From: Solimonas thermocellulolyticum
GTDB taxonomy: Bacteria; Pseudomonadota; Gammaproteobacteria; Nevskiales; Nevskiaceae
DNA length: 64,000 nucleotides
Direction: 5' to 3'
Assembly: GCF_040327995.1 (NCBI RefSeq)
Contig: NZ_JBEPIJ010000009.1
Span: 1-64,000, forward strand
Below the pieces are notes generated by a model. It saw only the letters and a list, made by a program, of their open reading frames with translations, searched no databases and was not told the origin of the DNA. A program made the translations under genes and the position numbers. Positions 9,081 through 18,283 of this stretch are shown piece by piece (within the stretch, counting starts at the first letter, position 1; each line of letters starts with the position of its first letter).

Positions 9081-9204
9081 TCGTCTGTCCCGTCAAAACG
9101 CCGTGCAAACCGTTCTTGCGCATCCGTGCGCGATTCGGCCTCTCCCTGCCCGGCCAACCCCGTTCGGGCGCTCGCAGCGCCGACTGCCACTCGCCCACGC
9201 GGCC

Positions 9205-10020
9205 TCAAGTGCCGCGCGCCCACTTCGGCGCGCGCTTTTGCATGAAGGCCGCGATGCCTTCCGGCGCCTCGGGCCCGCGCACACAGCGCGCGAACTGCCG
9301 CGCCGCATCGTCGAGCACCGCGTCCATGTCCATGCGTGCGACCTTGAGGATGATGTCCTTGGTCACCGCATTGGCCTGTGGTGCGCAATGCAGAATCTGC
9401 TCGAGGCTGGCATCGAGGCGCGTCTGTAGCTCGGTTTCGTCGTCGAAGCATTCGTGCACCAGACCCAGCGCCAGCGCCTCGCGGCCACGGAACTGCGCGC
9501 CGGTCAGACACAGCCGCCGCGCCTGCGTCAGGCCGATGCGTTCGACGACGAAAGGCGCGATCTGCGCCGGCGGCAGGCCGCGCGTCGTCTCCGGCAGGCC
9601 GAACTTCGCATCGACCTGCGCGAACGCGATGTCGGACACGCAGGAAAAACCGAGGCCGCCGCCGAGTACCGCGCCTTCGCACACCGCGATCAGCACCGCC
9701 GGCAACTGTCCGGCCTTGCGCAGCATCGCGCCGAAGCGGCGCGACCAGGCTTCGATCGGATCGGCCTCGCCCGGCGCCGGCGCCTTGAGGCCGCCGGCGA
9801 TCACCTCCTTGAGATCGGCACCGGCACAAAAATGCCCGCCGGCGCCACGCAGCACGACGGCGCGCACCTCGCGACTCGCCGCGATCGCGTCGAACACCGC
9901 GTCGAGCTCATCGATCATCAGCGCATTGAGGGCATTGCGTGCGTCGGGTCGGTTGAGCGTCACATGCAGCACGCCGTCATCCGCGCGCAGCAACAGCGTC
10001 GTCGTCTCCGGCCAACGCAT
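9205..10020 (-). CDS. Enoyl-CoA hydratase/isomerase family protein (AtuE/LiuC-like)
   Basis: A 271-residue crotonase-fold protein. The oxyanion-hole motif HFCAGADL and the second one, GAVLGGGLGFS, are present, as is the acidic residue of LPETTRG that matches the second catalytic glutamate. The first catalytic glutamate position of classical hydratases is not acidic here, as in methylglutaconyl- and isohexenylglutaconyl-CoA hydratases. The gene begins four bases after the dehydrogenase stop codon, so the two are surely cotranscribed. Context suggests hydration of the carboxylated product made by the flanking carboxylase. Confidence 0.85.
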   Translation of the reverse strand: MRWPETTTLLLRADDGVLHVTLNRPDARNALNALMIDELDAVFDAIAASREVRAVVLRGAGGHFCAGADLKEVIAGGLKAPAPGEADPIEAWSRRFGAMLRKAGQLPAVLIAVCEGAVLGGGLGFSCVSDIAFAQVDAKFGLPETTRGLPPAQIAPFVVERIGLTQARRLCLTGAQFRGREALALGLVHECFDDETELQTRLDASLEQILHCAPQANAVTKDIILKVARMDMDAVLDDAARQFARCVRGPEAPEGIAAFMQKRAPKWARGT

Positions 10021-10024
10021 CGTC

Positions 10025-11188
10025 TCAAACCTTGCGCTTGCCGCCGAAGCCCAGACGCTTGCTGATGATGCCCAGCATCACCTCGTCGGCACCGCCGCCG
10101 ATCGAGTGCAAGCGCAGATCGCGGTAGAACTGGCTCACCGGGTTGTCCCACATATAGCCCTGCCCGCCCCAGAACTGAAGGCAGCCGTCGGCGACCTCGC
10201 GCGCGACGCGCGCCGTCTTGAGCTTGGCCATCGACGCGGTCAGGGTGACATCGCGGCCGGCGATCAGCTCCTCGGTCGCCCGATGCACCAGCGCGCGACA
10301 GGCCTCGATCTCGGTGGCCAGCTCGGCGAGCCTGAACTGCACGTACTGGTTGTCGAGAATGCTCTGGCCGAAGGCGGCCCGCTGGCGCGTATACTCGGCG
10401 GTGGTGTCGATACACCGCTGCATGGCGGCGAGGATGCTCGCCGACAAGAACAGCCGCTCCTCCTGGAACTGCTGCATCTGGTAGACGAAGCCCTTGCCTT
10501 GCTCGCCGATCAGGTGCCGCGCCGGCACGCGCACGTCGTCGAAATAGATGATCGCGGTATCGCTGGAACGCTGGCCGAGCTTGTCGAGCTTGGTCTTGCG
10601 GTCGATGCCCTTGGCATCGAGCGGTACGACGAGCAGCGACTTGTTGCCGTGACGGCCGCCGTCGCCGTCGGCGGTGTTGGCCAGCAGGCACACCCAATCG
10701 CCCTGGGTGCCGTTGGTGATCCACATCTTCTGGCCATTGATCACGTACTCGTCGCCCTGGCGCAGCGCGGTGGTCTTGATGCCGGCCACGTCGGATCCGG
10801 CGCCCGGCTCGCTGACGCCGATGCAGGCGACCATCTCGCCGGCGATCGCGGGCTTGAGATAGTTCTGCTGGAGATAGTCGCTGCCGTAACGCGCCAGCGC
10901 CGGCGTCGCCATGTCGGTCTGCACACCGATCGCCATCGGCAGGCCGCCGACCGTGCAATGACCCAGCCCTTCGGCAAAGGCGACCTGATAGCTGTAATCC
11001 AGCCCCAGGCCACCGACCGCCTCGGGCTTGTTGATGCCGAGCAGGCCGAGCGCGCCCATCTTGCGCAGCACCTCGCGCGCCGGCCAAATACCGGCTCGCT
11101 CCCACTCGGCGGCGTTCGGGTTGATCTCGTTTTCGACGAACGTCTTGGTCGTCTCGAAGATCTGCCGGTGTTCGTGGGTGTACTGCAT
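10025..11188 (-). CDS. Acyl-CoA dehydrogenase (citronellyl-CoA/isovaleryl-CoA dehydrogenase type)
   Basis: A 387-residue flavin-dependent acyl-CoA dehydrogenase. It has the substrate-loop motif VSEPGAGSD, the FAD-contact motif MWITNG and RQRAAFGQSI, and ends with IGGGADEVM. As in isovaleryl-type enzymes the C-terminal catalytic glutamate is absent; Glu244 in FQEERLF is the likely base. The ATG at 11188 follows TAGGAG closely and sits eight bases behind the carboxyltransferase stop. It lies between carboxyltransferase and hydratase genes, as atuD does. The same cluster logic would also allow a branched-chain acyl-CoA substrate. Electrons should go to the ETF encoded at 24.5-26.2 kb. Confidence 0.88.
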   Translation of the reverse strand: MQYTHEHRQIFETTKTFVENEINPNAAEWERAGIWPAREVLRKMGALGLLGINKPEAVGGLGLDYSYQVAFAEGLGHCTVGGLPMAIGVQTDMATPALARYGSDYLQQNYLKPAIAGEMVACIGVSEPGAGSDVAGIKTTALRQGDEYVINGQKMWITNGTQGDWVCLLANTADGDGGRHGNKSLLVVPLDAKGIDRKTKLDKLGQRSSDTAIIYFDDVRVPARHLIGEQGKGFVYQMQQFQEERLFLSASILAAMQRCIDTTAEYTRQRAAFGQSILDNQYVQFRLAELATEIEACRALVHRATEELIAGRDVTLTASMAKLKTARVAREVADGCLQFWGGQGYMWDNPVSQFYRDLRLHSIGGGADEVMLGIISKRLGFGGKRKV

Positions 11189-11196
11189 GGCCGCTC

Positions 11197-12822
11197 CTAC
11201 AGACGTGCGACGCCGAAGCTGTTGGGGAAGGTCTGGCGCAGCTGCGCTTCGCGGCACACCGACAGGCACAAGCCGAGCACGCGGCGGGTGTCGCGTGGAT
11301 CGATCAGGCCGTCGTCGAACAGGCGCGCGGTGGCGGCAAAGGCGTGGCTCTCCTTGTCGAACTGCGCAACCACCTGGTCGTACAGCGCCTTGAGCATCTT
11401 CTCGTCGGCCTCCGACATCTTCTTGCCCTCTTTGGCCCATTTCTCGCGCGTGATGATTTCCATCACGGCGGCGGCCTGTTCGCCGCCCATCACTGCCGTA
11501 CGCGAGTTGGGCCAGGCAAAGATGAAGTGCGGGCCGAAACCGCGACCGCACATGCCGTAATTGCCGGCACCGAAGGAACCGCCCATGACGATGGTCAGTT
11601 GCGGCACGGTGGCATTGGCCACCGCCTGAATCATCTTGCTGCCGTGCTTGACGATGCCGCCCTGCTCGCTCTCGGTGCCCACCATGTAGCCGGTGGTGTT
11701 CATCAGATAGACGATGGGGATGTTCGCCTGACAGCAGAGCTGGATGAACTGGCCCGCCTTGGTCGCGCCCTTGGTGGTGATCGGGCCGTTGTTCGAGATG
11801 ATGCCGATCTGATGCCCGTGCAGCACCGCGCGGCCGCAGATGGTCTGCTGGTCGTACTCGCTCTTGAATTCCAGGAACTCCGAGCCGTCGACGATGCGCG
11901 CGATGACCTCTCGGCAATCGAAGGGCTTGCGGTAGTCGGGCGACACCACGCCGCAGAGCTCGTCGATGTCGTACAGCGGCGCGCGCACTTCGCGCAGTTC
12001 GAGCTTCGGCCGCTGCGCGTTCCAGTTCAGGTTCCTGACGATCTCGCGGGCGATGCGGATGCCGTCGGCGTCGTTCTCGGCGATGAACTCGGAGGTGCCG
12101 GCGATCTGGCAGTGCATCTCGGCGCCGCCCAGATCCTCGTCATTGGCGATCTCACCGGTCGCGGCCTTGAGCAGCGGCGGGCCGGCAAGGAACACCTTGG
12201 CGCGCTTGCGCACCATCACCACGTAGTCGGACAGACCCGGCATATAGGCGCCGCCGGCGGTCGACGAGCCGTGCACGACCGTGATCTGCGGGATACCCGC
12301 GGCCGACAGCCGGCACTGGTTGGCGAAGGTCTTGCCGCCGGGAATGAACACCTCGGCCTGATACAGCAGATTGGCGCCGCCGGATTCGATCATGGAGATC
12401 ACCGGCAGCTTCTGCTGCAAGGCGATCTCCTGGATGCGCAGTCCCTTCTGCACACCCCAGGGCGTCATCGTGCCGCCCTTGATCGCCGAGTTGGACGCAG
12501 AGACCATGCAGCGCACACCGGACACGTAGCCGATGCCGCAGATGGTGTTGCCGCCGGCGAGCGAGCCGTCCTTGTCGTCGTGCATCTTGTAGCCGGCGAG
12601 CGTCGACAGCTCCAGCCACGGCGAGCCGCGGTCGAGCATCAGGTGTACACGCTCGCGCGGCAGGATCTGGCCGCGCTTGTGGTAGCGCTCGCGTTTGGAT
12701 TCTTCCTCCTTGCGTCCCTTGGCCTCGATCGCGCGCCATTCTTCGATCAGTTTGAGCAAACCCTCGCGGTTCTGCCGAAACTGCGCGCTGCCAGTGTCGA
12801 TCTTCGATTCGATGATGGGCAT
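11197..12822 (-). CDS. Acyl-CoA carboxylase beta subunit (carboxyltransferase; AtuC-like)
   Basis: Carboxyltransferase subunit of about 541 residues, of the crotonase-like two-domain type. It has GGANLLYQAEVFIPGG, SSTAGGAYMPGLSD and FLAGPPLLKAATGE in the N-domain, and GGSFGAGNYGMCGR and MGGEQAA in the C-domain. NTTGYMVG and NNGPITTKGA differ from the NITGFMVG and NNGILF forms I associate with methylcrotonyl-CoA carboxylase, which leans towards a geranyl-CoA-type enzyme. The start at 12822 gives the usual length; an in-frame ATG at 12867 would add 15 low-complexity residues. First gene of the carboxylase operon, divergent from a TetR gene. Confidence 0.85.
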   Translation of the reverse strand: MPIIESKIDTGSAQFRQNREGLLKLIEEWRAIEAKGRKEEESKRERYHKRGQILPRERVHLMLDRGSPWLELSTLAGYKMHDDKDGSLAGGNTICGIGYVSGVRCMVSASNSAIKGGTMTPWGVQKGLRIQEIALQQKLPVISMIESGGANLLYQAEVFIPGGKTFANQCRLSAAGIPQITVVHGSSTAGGAYMPGLSDYVVMVRKRAKVFLAGPPLLKAATGEIANDEDLGGAEMHCQIAGTSEFIAENDADGIRIAREIVRNLNWNAQRPKLELREVRAPLYDIDELCGVVSPDYRKPFDCREVIARIVDGSEFLEFKSEYDQQTICGRAVLHGHQIGIISNNGPITTKGATKAGQFIQLCCQANIPIVYLMNTTGYMVGTESEQGGIVKHGSKMIQAVANATVPQLTIVMGGSFGAGNYGMCGRGFGPHFIFAWPNSRTAVMGGEQAAAVMEIITREKWAKEGKKMSEADEKMLKALYDQVVAQFDKESHAFAATARLFDDGLIDPRDTRRVLGLCLSVCREAQLRQTFPNSFGVARL

Positions 12823-12898
12823 ATCGGTCTGCGGCTGGCGGGCCGTGCGGGATACGGGACGGGTCATCCTACTCAAGCCTGAGGAAGAAGTGAAGCGC

Positions 12899-12915
12899 GA
12901 TTCATTTCTTGAATC
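12899..12915. promoter_or_regulatory. Palindrome between the carboxylase operon and tetR: candidate repressor operator
   Basis: GATTCA-TTTCT-TGAATC is a perfect inverted repeat with six-base arms and a five-base spacer. It lies in the divergent region 28 bases before the TetR start codon, a usual place for autoregulated TetR operators. No binding data are implied. Confidence 0.45.
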
Positions 12916-12942
12916 TTGGCTCAGGCCGCGACAGACTGGCGC

Positions 12943-13572
12943 ATGGCCTATCGCCGTTCCGCGTTGATGCAAGAGCGCCTCGCCGACAATCGCGAGCGCA
13001 TCCTCGCGGCTGCCCGCCGGCGCATCGCCGCGCAGGGTTACCGCGGCATGCAGATCGCCGCGGTGGCCGCCGAGGCCGGCATGTCCACCGGCATGATCTA
13101 CCGCTATTTCCGCTCCAAGGCAGAGCTGTTCGTCGAAGCCTTGTCCGCGGCGATCGGCCAGGAGCTCAAGCTGCTGAACGCGATCGCCGACGGACCCGGC
13201 AGCGCCCGCCAGCGACTGTACGCCGCGGTCGAATGCTTCACCCGCCGCGCCCTCGCCGGGCCGGGTCTGGCCTACGCCTTCATCGCCGAACCCGCCGAGG
13301 CCGAAGTCGACGCCGCCCGCATCGAGGTGCGGCAGCGCCTCGGCGATGTCATCAAGCGCATCCTCAGGCAAGGCATCGACGCCGGCGAGTTCCCGCCACA
13401 GGACGTCGATGCCAGCGCCGCCTGTATCGTCGGCGCCTACACCGAGGCGCTGATCGGACCGCTGGCGCCGCGTGCCGAACGGGTCAAGGACCGTGACCGG
13501 CTCACGCGCGCGATCTGTGATTTCTGCGTACGCGCGGTCAGTGCGCCGGCAGACGGGCGCGGCAGGCCTTGA
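12943..13572 (+). CDS. TetR-family transcriptional regulator (AtuR-like position)
   Basis: A 209-residue one-component repressor. The N-terminal helix-turn-helix is clear: RERILAAARRRIAAQGYRG, then IAAVAAEAGMSTGMIYRYF, then KAELF. The all-helical remainder is the ligand-binding and dimer domain. It is divergent from the carboxylase operon and an inverted repeat lies between them, so it probably represses that operon and itself, with an acyl-CoA as the likely inducer. The ATG at 12943 is preferred; a TTG at 12916 would add nine residues. Its TGA and the opposing stop of the SDR gene are back to back at 13570-13575. Confidence 0.85.
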   Translation: MAYRRSALMQERLADNRERILAAARRRIAAQGYRGMQIAAVAAEAGMSTGMIYRYFRSKAELFVEALSAAIGQELKLLNAIADGPGSARQRLYAAVECFTRRALAGPGLAYAFIAEPAEAEVDAARIEVRQRLGDVIKRILRQGIDAGEFPPQDVDASAACIVGAYTEALIGPLAPRAERVKDRDRLTRAICDFCVRAVSAPADGRGRP

Positions 13573-14436
13573 TCAACGCAGGGCCTTGGGTTTGACCGCA
13601 CGGTGAAAGCCCGTGTAGGGCTTGGAGTTCTGGTGGTCGAGCAGCGGAAACGGCCCCACGCCGAGGCTGGCGCCGCCATCGATCTTGATGCAGGCGCCGG
13701 TGATGAAGGCCGCAGCCTCGCTGAGCAGGAACACGATCGCGCTCGATACCTCGGCCTCCTCGGCCATGCGCTTGAGCGGGGCAAGGCCCGCGAGCTTGGG
13801 AATCACTTCCTGGGCGAAGGCCGGGTCGTAATGATCCATGCCACTGGAGGCGACGAAACCGGGCGCGACTGCGTTGACGCGCACGCCGGATACGCCCCAT
13901 TCGATGGCCGCGGTCTCGGTGAAATTGAGCATGCCGGCGCGCGCGGCGCCGCTGTGGCCCATGCCCGGCATGCCGCCCCACATGTCGGCGATCATGTTCA
14001 CGATCGCGCCACCGTGCTGCTTCATGCACTGCTTGTAAGTCTCGCGCGCGACGAGAAAACCGCCGGTGAGATTGTTCGCGACGACGGCGTCCCAGCCCTT
14101 CTTGCTGATCATCGCCAGCGGCATCGGATATTGGCCGCCAGCGTTGTTGACCAGCCCGTGGATGCGCCCGCGGTCGCAAAGGATCTGCGCGATGCTCGCG
14201 CTCACCGCCTCTTCATCGCGGATGTCGAAGACGACGCGCGACGCCTGCCCTCCATCCTCGAGAATCTCGGCGACCACCGCATCGAGTTTTTCCGGGTTGC
14301 GGCCGGTGATGACCACGTGGGCACCGAGCGCGGCGAGCTCGTGGGCGGTGCAGCGCCCGATGCCCGACCCGCCGCCGGTGACGACGATGGTCTGACCGGC
14401 GAACAGATCCGGACGAAAAGCCGAGCGGTACGGCAT
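13573..14436 (-). CDS. Short-chain dehydrogenase, trans-2-enoyl-CoA reductase (PECR)-like
   Basis: A 287-residue SDR with a TGGGSGIG cofactor loop and NNAGGQ. The canonical YxxxK is replaced by HSGAARAGM. That same segment, together with NNLTG, GGAIVN, SGVRVNAVAPG and FLLSEAAAFITG, closely resembles eukaryotic peroxisomal trans-2-enoyl-CoA reductase, so the missing Tyr/Lys is a family trait rather than damage. Role inferred: NADPH-dependent reduction of an enoyl-CoA. It starts 39 bases after prpF on the same strand with GGGAG before the ATG, so it may be the last gene of the methylcitrate operon. Confidence 0.82.
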   Translation of the reverse strand: MPYRSAFRPDLFAGQTIVVTGGGSGIGRCTAHELAALGAHVVITGRNPEKLDAVVAEILEDGGQASRVVFDIRDEEAVSASIAQILCDRGRIHGLVNNAGGQYPMPLAMISKKGWDAVVANNLTGGFLVARETYKQCMKQHGGAIVNMIADMWGGMPGMGHSGAARAGMLNFTETAAIEWGVSGVRVNAVAPGFVASSGMDHYDPAFAQEVIPKLAGLAPLKRMAEEAEVSSAIVFLLSEAAAFITGACIKIDGGASLGVGPFPLLDHQNSKPYTGFHRAVKPKALR

Positions 14437-14475
14437 GGAACACTCCCGAACAGGACGCGCAAGAAACCCCGCGAC

Positions 14476-15663
14476 TCAGAACGAATCGCCCGGCACCCGC
14501 ACCCAGCCTTCCATCAGGATACGCGCCGAGCGCGACATGATCGCCTTTTTGACCACCCAACGGCCGTCGATCGGCTCGGCCGCCGCCCCCACGCGCAAGG
14601 TGCCGGACGGATGACCGAAGCGTACCGCCTCGCGCGCGCCGCCGCCGGCGGCGCGGTTGACCAGCGTGCCGGGAATCGCCGCCGCGGTGGCGATGGCCAC
14701 CGCGCAGGTGCCCATCATCGCGTGGTGCAACTTGCCCATCGACAATGCGCGCACGTTCAGATCGATCTCGCTGGCCTTGATGTGCTTGCCGCTGGAGGCG
14801 ACATAGTCCTTGGGCGGCGCGACGAAGGCGATCTTCGGCGTGTGCTGACGGCTCTGCGCTTCCAAAGGGGTTTTGATCAGGCCCATGCGCAGCGCGCCGG
14901 CGACACGAATCGCCTCGAACCGGGCCAGCAGCTCGGGCTTGGTGTTGACGTCCTCGCGCAACTCGGTGCCGGTCAGGCCGATGGCTTGGGCATCGACGAA
15001 GACGGTCGGGATGCCGGCGCTGATCAAGGTCGCCTTGAGCGTGCCGATGCCCGGCACGTCGAGATCGTCCACCAGATTGCCGGTCGGGAACATCGAGCCG
15101 CCCTCGTCGCCGTCGTCGGAGGGATCGAGAAACTCCAGCACGATCTCGGCGGCAGCAAAGGTCACGCCGTCCAGCTCGAAATCGCCGGTCTCCTGCACCT
15201 GCCCGTTCGTGACCGGAACATGGGCGATGATGGTCTTGCCGATGTTGGCCTGCCAGATGCGCACCGTGCAGATGCCGTCGCGCGGCAGACGCGCCGGGTC
15301 CATCAGCCCGGCGTGAATCGCGAACGCGCCGGCCGCCGTCGACAGATTGCCGCAATTGCCGCTCCAGTCGACGAAGGCCTTGTCGATGGACACCTGGCCA
15401 TAGAGATAGTCGACGTCGTGATCCGGACGTGTGCTCTTGGACAGGATCACGCACTTGCTCGTCGAGGAGGTCGCCCCGCCCATGCCGTCGATGTGTGCGC
15501 CATAGGGGTCCGGGCTACCGATCACGCGCATCAGGAAGCGATCGCGCGCCTGCCCCGGCTCCCGGCAGCGCTCCGGCAGATCCTCGAGTCTGAAGAACAC
15601 GCCTTTGGACGTACCGCCACGCATGTAGGTGGCGGCCACCTTGATCTGAGGAGGGTGCGACAT
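14476..15663 (-). CDS. prpF: 2-methylaconitate isomerase PrpF
   Basis: A 395-residue PrpF-family protein, the usual length. The start YMRGGTSKGVFF and the segments IDGMGGATSSTSK, DWSGNCGNLSTAAG and GKLHHAMMGTCAVA are family hallmarks. PrpF isomerises the 2-methylaconitate made by AcnD so that it can be hydrated to 2-methylisocitrate in the methylcitrate cycle of propionate breakdown. It lies 23 bases downstream of acnD. The ATG at 15663 has GGAGG before it. Confidence 0.93.
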   Translation of the reverse strand: MSHPPQIKVAATYMRGGTSKGVFFRLEDLPERCREPGQARDRFLMRVIGSPDPYGAHIDGMGGATSSTSKCVILSKSTRPDHDVDYLYGQVSIDKAFVDWSGNCGNLSTAAGAFAIHAGLMDPARLPRDGICTVRIWQANIGKTIIAHVPVTNGQVQETGDFELDGVTFAAAEIVLEFLDPSDDGDEGGSMFPTGNLVDDLDVPGIGTLKATLISAGIPTVFVDAQAIGLTGTELREDVNTKPELLARFEAIRVAGALRMGLIKTPLEAQSRQHTPKIAFVAPPKDYVASSGKHIKASEIDLNVRALSMGKLHHAMMGTCAVAIATAAAIPGTLVNRAAGGGAREAVRFGHPSGTLRVGAAAEPIDGRWVVKKAIMSRSARILMEGWVRVPGDSF

Positions 15664-15686
15664 GGCGCTCGAACCTTGAACCTTGG

Positions 15687-18275
15687 TCAGGCTGCCCGGG
15701 CAGACGCGAGAAAATCCTGGGCGAAACGCTGCAATACGCCGCCGGCTTCGTAGATCGAGGCCTCCTCGTCGGAGTCGAGCCGGCAGGTCACCGGCACGTG
15801 CACGATCTGGCCGTCCTTGCGGTGGATGACCAGCGTCAGCGTCGCGCGCGGCTTGCGCTCGCCGATGACGTCGAAAGTCTCGGTGCCGTCGATGCCCAGC
15901 GTCAGGCGCGTGGTGCCCGGCTCGAACTGCAGCGGCAGCACGCCCATGCCGATGAGGTTGGTGCGGTGGATGCGCTCGAAACCCTCGGCCACGATGGCCT
16001 CCACACCCGCGAGGCGCACGCCCTTGGCGGCCCAGTCGCGCGACGATCCCTGGCCGTAATCGGCGCCCGCGATGATGATCAGCGGCTGCTTGCGCTGCAT
16101 GTAGGTCTCGATCGCCTCCCACATGCGCATGACCTTGCCGTCGGGCTCCACGCGCGCGAGCGAGCCCTTCTTGCCCACCATCTCGTTGAACAGTTGCGGA
16201 TTCGCGAACGTCGCGCGCTGCGCGGTGAGGTGGTCGCCGCGGTGCGTGGCGTAGGAGTTGAAGTCCTCCTCCGGCAGGCCCATCTTGGCCAGATACTCAC
16301 CAGCGGCGCTGTCCGGCAAGATGGCATTGGACGGCGAGAGATGATCGGTGGTGATGTTGTCGCCGAGCACCGCCAGCGGCCGCAGATTCCTGAGCGTGCG
16401 CTCGCCGGCGAGCGCGCCCTCCCAATACGGCGGACGGCGGATGTAGGTGCTCTGCGCTCGCCATTCGTACAACGGCTTGGTCTTGCCGTCGGCGACGCGC
16501 TTGAAATCGAACATCGGCTCGTAGACCCGCCGGAAGTGCTCGGGCTTGACGCTCTGGGCGATCACGGCCTCGATCTCGGCGTCGCTGGGCCAGAGGTCTT
16601 TGAGCGTCACCGGCTTGCCGCTCGGGTCATGGCCGAGCACGTCTTTTTCGATGTCGAAGCGAATCGTTCCGGCGATCGCATAGGCGACCACCAGCGGCGG
16701 GCTGGCCAGGAAGGCTTGCTTGGCAAAGGGATGGATGCGGCCGTCGAAGTTGCGGTTGCCGGAGAGCACGGCCACGGCATAGAGATCGCGGTCGATGATT
16801 TCTTTCTGGATCTTCGGATCCAGCGCGCCCGACATGCCATTGCAGGTCGTGCAAGCGAAGGCGACGATGCCAAAGCCGAGCTGCTCCAACGGCGCGAGCA
16901 GGCCGGCCTCCTTCAAGTACAGCTCCACCGCCTTGGATCCCGGCGCCAGCGAGGTCTTGACCCAGGGTTTGCGCGCGAGCCCTTTGGCGACGGCATTGCG
17001 CGCCAAAAGACCCGCAGCGATCACGTTGCGCGGATTGGAGGTGTTCGTGCAACTGGTGATCGCGGCGATGATCACGGCACCGTCGGGCATGGTGCCCTCG
17101 CCGGGTGCCGGCATGCGCCAGGCGCCGGCGATGCCGCGTTCGGCGAGCGCGCTGGTCGGCAGGCGCTTGTGCGGGTTACTCGGTCCGGCCATGTTGCGCA
17201 CGACGCTGGACAGGTCGAACCTCAGGCGGCGCTCGTACTCGGCCGTTTTGAGCGCATCCGCCCAAAGACCGGTGTGCTTGGCATAGATCTCGACCAGCTC
17301 GACCTGCGCGGCATCGCGGCCGGTGAGTCTGAGGTAGTCGATGGTCTTGTCGTCGATGAAGAACATTGCCGCCGTCGCGCCATACTCCGGGGCCATGTTG
17401 CTGATGGTGGCGCGATCGCCGATCGTGAGTGCGGCAGCCCCCTCGCCGTAAAACTCCAAGTAAGCGCCGACGACTTTCTCCTTGCGCAGGAACTCGGTCA
17501 GCGCGAGAACCACGTCCGTCGCCGTGATCCCCGGCCCTGGCTTGCCGGTCAATTCGACGCCGACGATGTCGGGCAGGCGCATCCACGAGGCGCGGCCGAG
17601 CATCACGTTCTCGGCTTCCAGACCGCCGACGCCGATGGCGATGACGCCGAGCGCATCAACGTGCGGGGTGTGGCTGTCGGTGCCCACGCAAGTGTCGGGG
17701 AAAGCCACACCGTCCTGGGTGTAGATCACCGGGCTCATCCGCTCCAGGTTGATCTGGTGCATGATGCCGTTGCCCGCGGGGATGACGTCTACGTTCTTGA
17801 ACGCGCGCCGGGTCCATTCGATGAAGTGGAAGCGATCCTCGTTGCGCCGATCCTCGATCGCGCGGTTCTTGGCAAAGGCGTCTTTCTCGTAACCGGCATG
17901 CTCGACCGCGAGCGAGTGATCGACGATCAACTGCACCGGTACGACCGGATTCACTTGGGCCGGATCGCCGCCCTGCTCGGCGATGGCATCGCGCAATCCG
18001 GCAAGATCGACTAGCGCCGTCAGGCCCAGGATGTCGTGGCAGACCACCCGCACCGGGAACCACGGAAAATCCAGATCGCGCCGGCGTTCGATGAGCTGAC
18101 CCAGATACGCGTTCAACTTCTCCGGCTCGGCGCGCCGCACCAGATTCTCGGCGTGCACGCGCGCGGTGTAGGGCAGCTTGTCGTAGGCCCCGGGCTGGAT
18201 CGCGTCCACGGCTGCGCGCGCGTCGAAGTAGTCGAACTGGGTGCCGGGGAGTTTCTTGCGGAAGGCTGTGTTCAT
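15687..18275 (-). CDS. acnD: Fe/S-dependent 2-methylcitrate dehydratase AcnD
   Basis: An 862-residue aconitase-superfamily enzyme, matching AcnD length. It has all three cluster-ligand regions (ITSCTNTSNP and ACTTCNGMSG) plus ENVMLGRASWMRLPDIVG and the swivel-domain GQGSSRDWAAKGV. In the methylcitrate cycle AcnD dehydrates 2-methylcitrate and works together with PrpF, replacing PrpD, of which there is no sign here. The start MNTAFRKKLPG has no obvious ribosome-binding site. An 82-base junction carrying a GACGTGAGA-type inverted repeat separates it from prpC. Confidence 0.94.
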   Translation of the reverse strand: MNTAFRKKLPGTQFDYFDARAAVDAIQPGAYDKLPYTARVHAENLVRRAEPEKLNAYLGQLIERRRDLDFPWFPVRVVCHDILGLTALVDLAGLRDAIAEQGGDPAQVNPVVPVQLIVDHSLAVEHAGYEKDAFAKNRAIEDRRNEDRFHFIEWTRRAFKNVDVIPAGNGIMHQINLERMSPVIYTQDGVAFPDTCVGTDSHTPHVDALGVIAIGVGGLEAENVMLGRASWMRLPDIVGVELTGKPGPGITATDVVLALTEFLRKEKVVGAYLEFYGEGAAALTIGDRATISNMAPEYGATAAMFFIDDKTIDYLRLTGRDAAQVELVEIYAKHTGLWADALKTAEYERRLRFDLSSVVRNMAGPSNPHKRLPTSALAERGIAGAWRMPAPGEGTMPDGAVIIAAITSCTNTSNPRNVIAAGLLARNAVAKGLARKPWVKTSLAPGSKAVELYLKEAGLLAPLEQLGFGIVAFACTTCNGMSGALDPKIQKEIIDRDLYAVAVLSGNRNFDGRIHPFAKQAFLASPPLVVAYAIAGTIRFDIEKDVLGHDPSGKPVTLKDLWPSDAEIEAVIAQSVKPEHFRRVYEPMFDFKRVADGKTKPLYEWRAQSTYIRRPPYWEGALAGERTLRNLRPLAVLGDNITTDHLSPSNAILPDSAAGEYLAKMGLPEEDFNSYATHRGDHLTAQRATFANPQLFNEMVGKKGSLARVEPDGKVMRMWEAIETYMQRKQPLIIIAGADYGQGSSRDWAAKGVRLAGVEAIVAEGFERIHRTNLIGMGVLPLQFEPGTTRLTLGIDGTETFDVIGERKPRATLTLVIHRKDGQIVHVPVTCRLDSDEEASIYEAGGVLQRFAQDFLASARAA

Positions 18276-18283
18276 AATCGGTG

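Noticed and set aside
7083..11197. Leucine degradation (liu) operon
   Set aside because: Gene order, the TetR regulator and lack of HMG-CoA lyase fit the atu arrangement better; kept only as an alternative.
15798..18014. A 738-codon open frame antisense to acnD
   Set aside because: It is the mirror of a strongly conserved gene in high-GC DNA. Its translation has no motifs, and the opposite strand encodes a complete aconitase-type enzyme.
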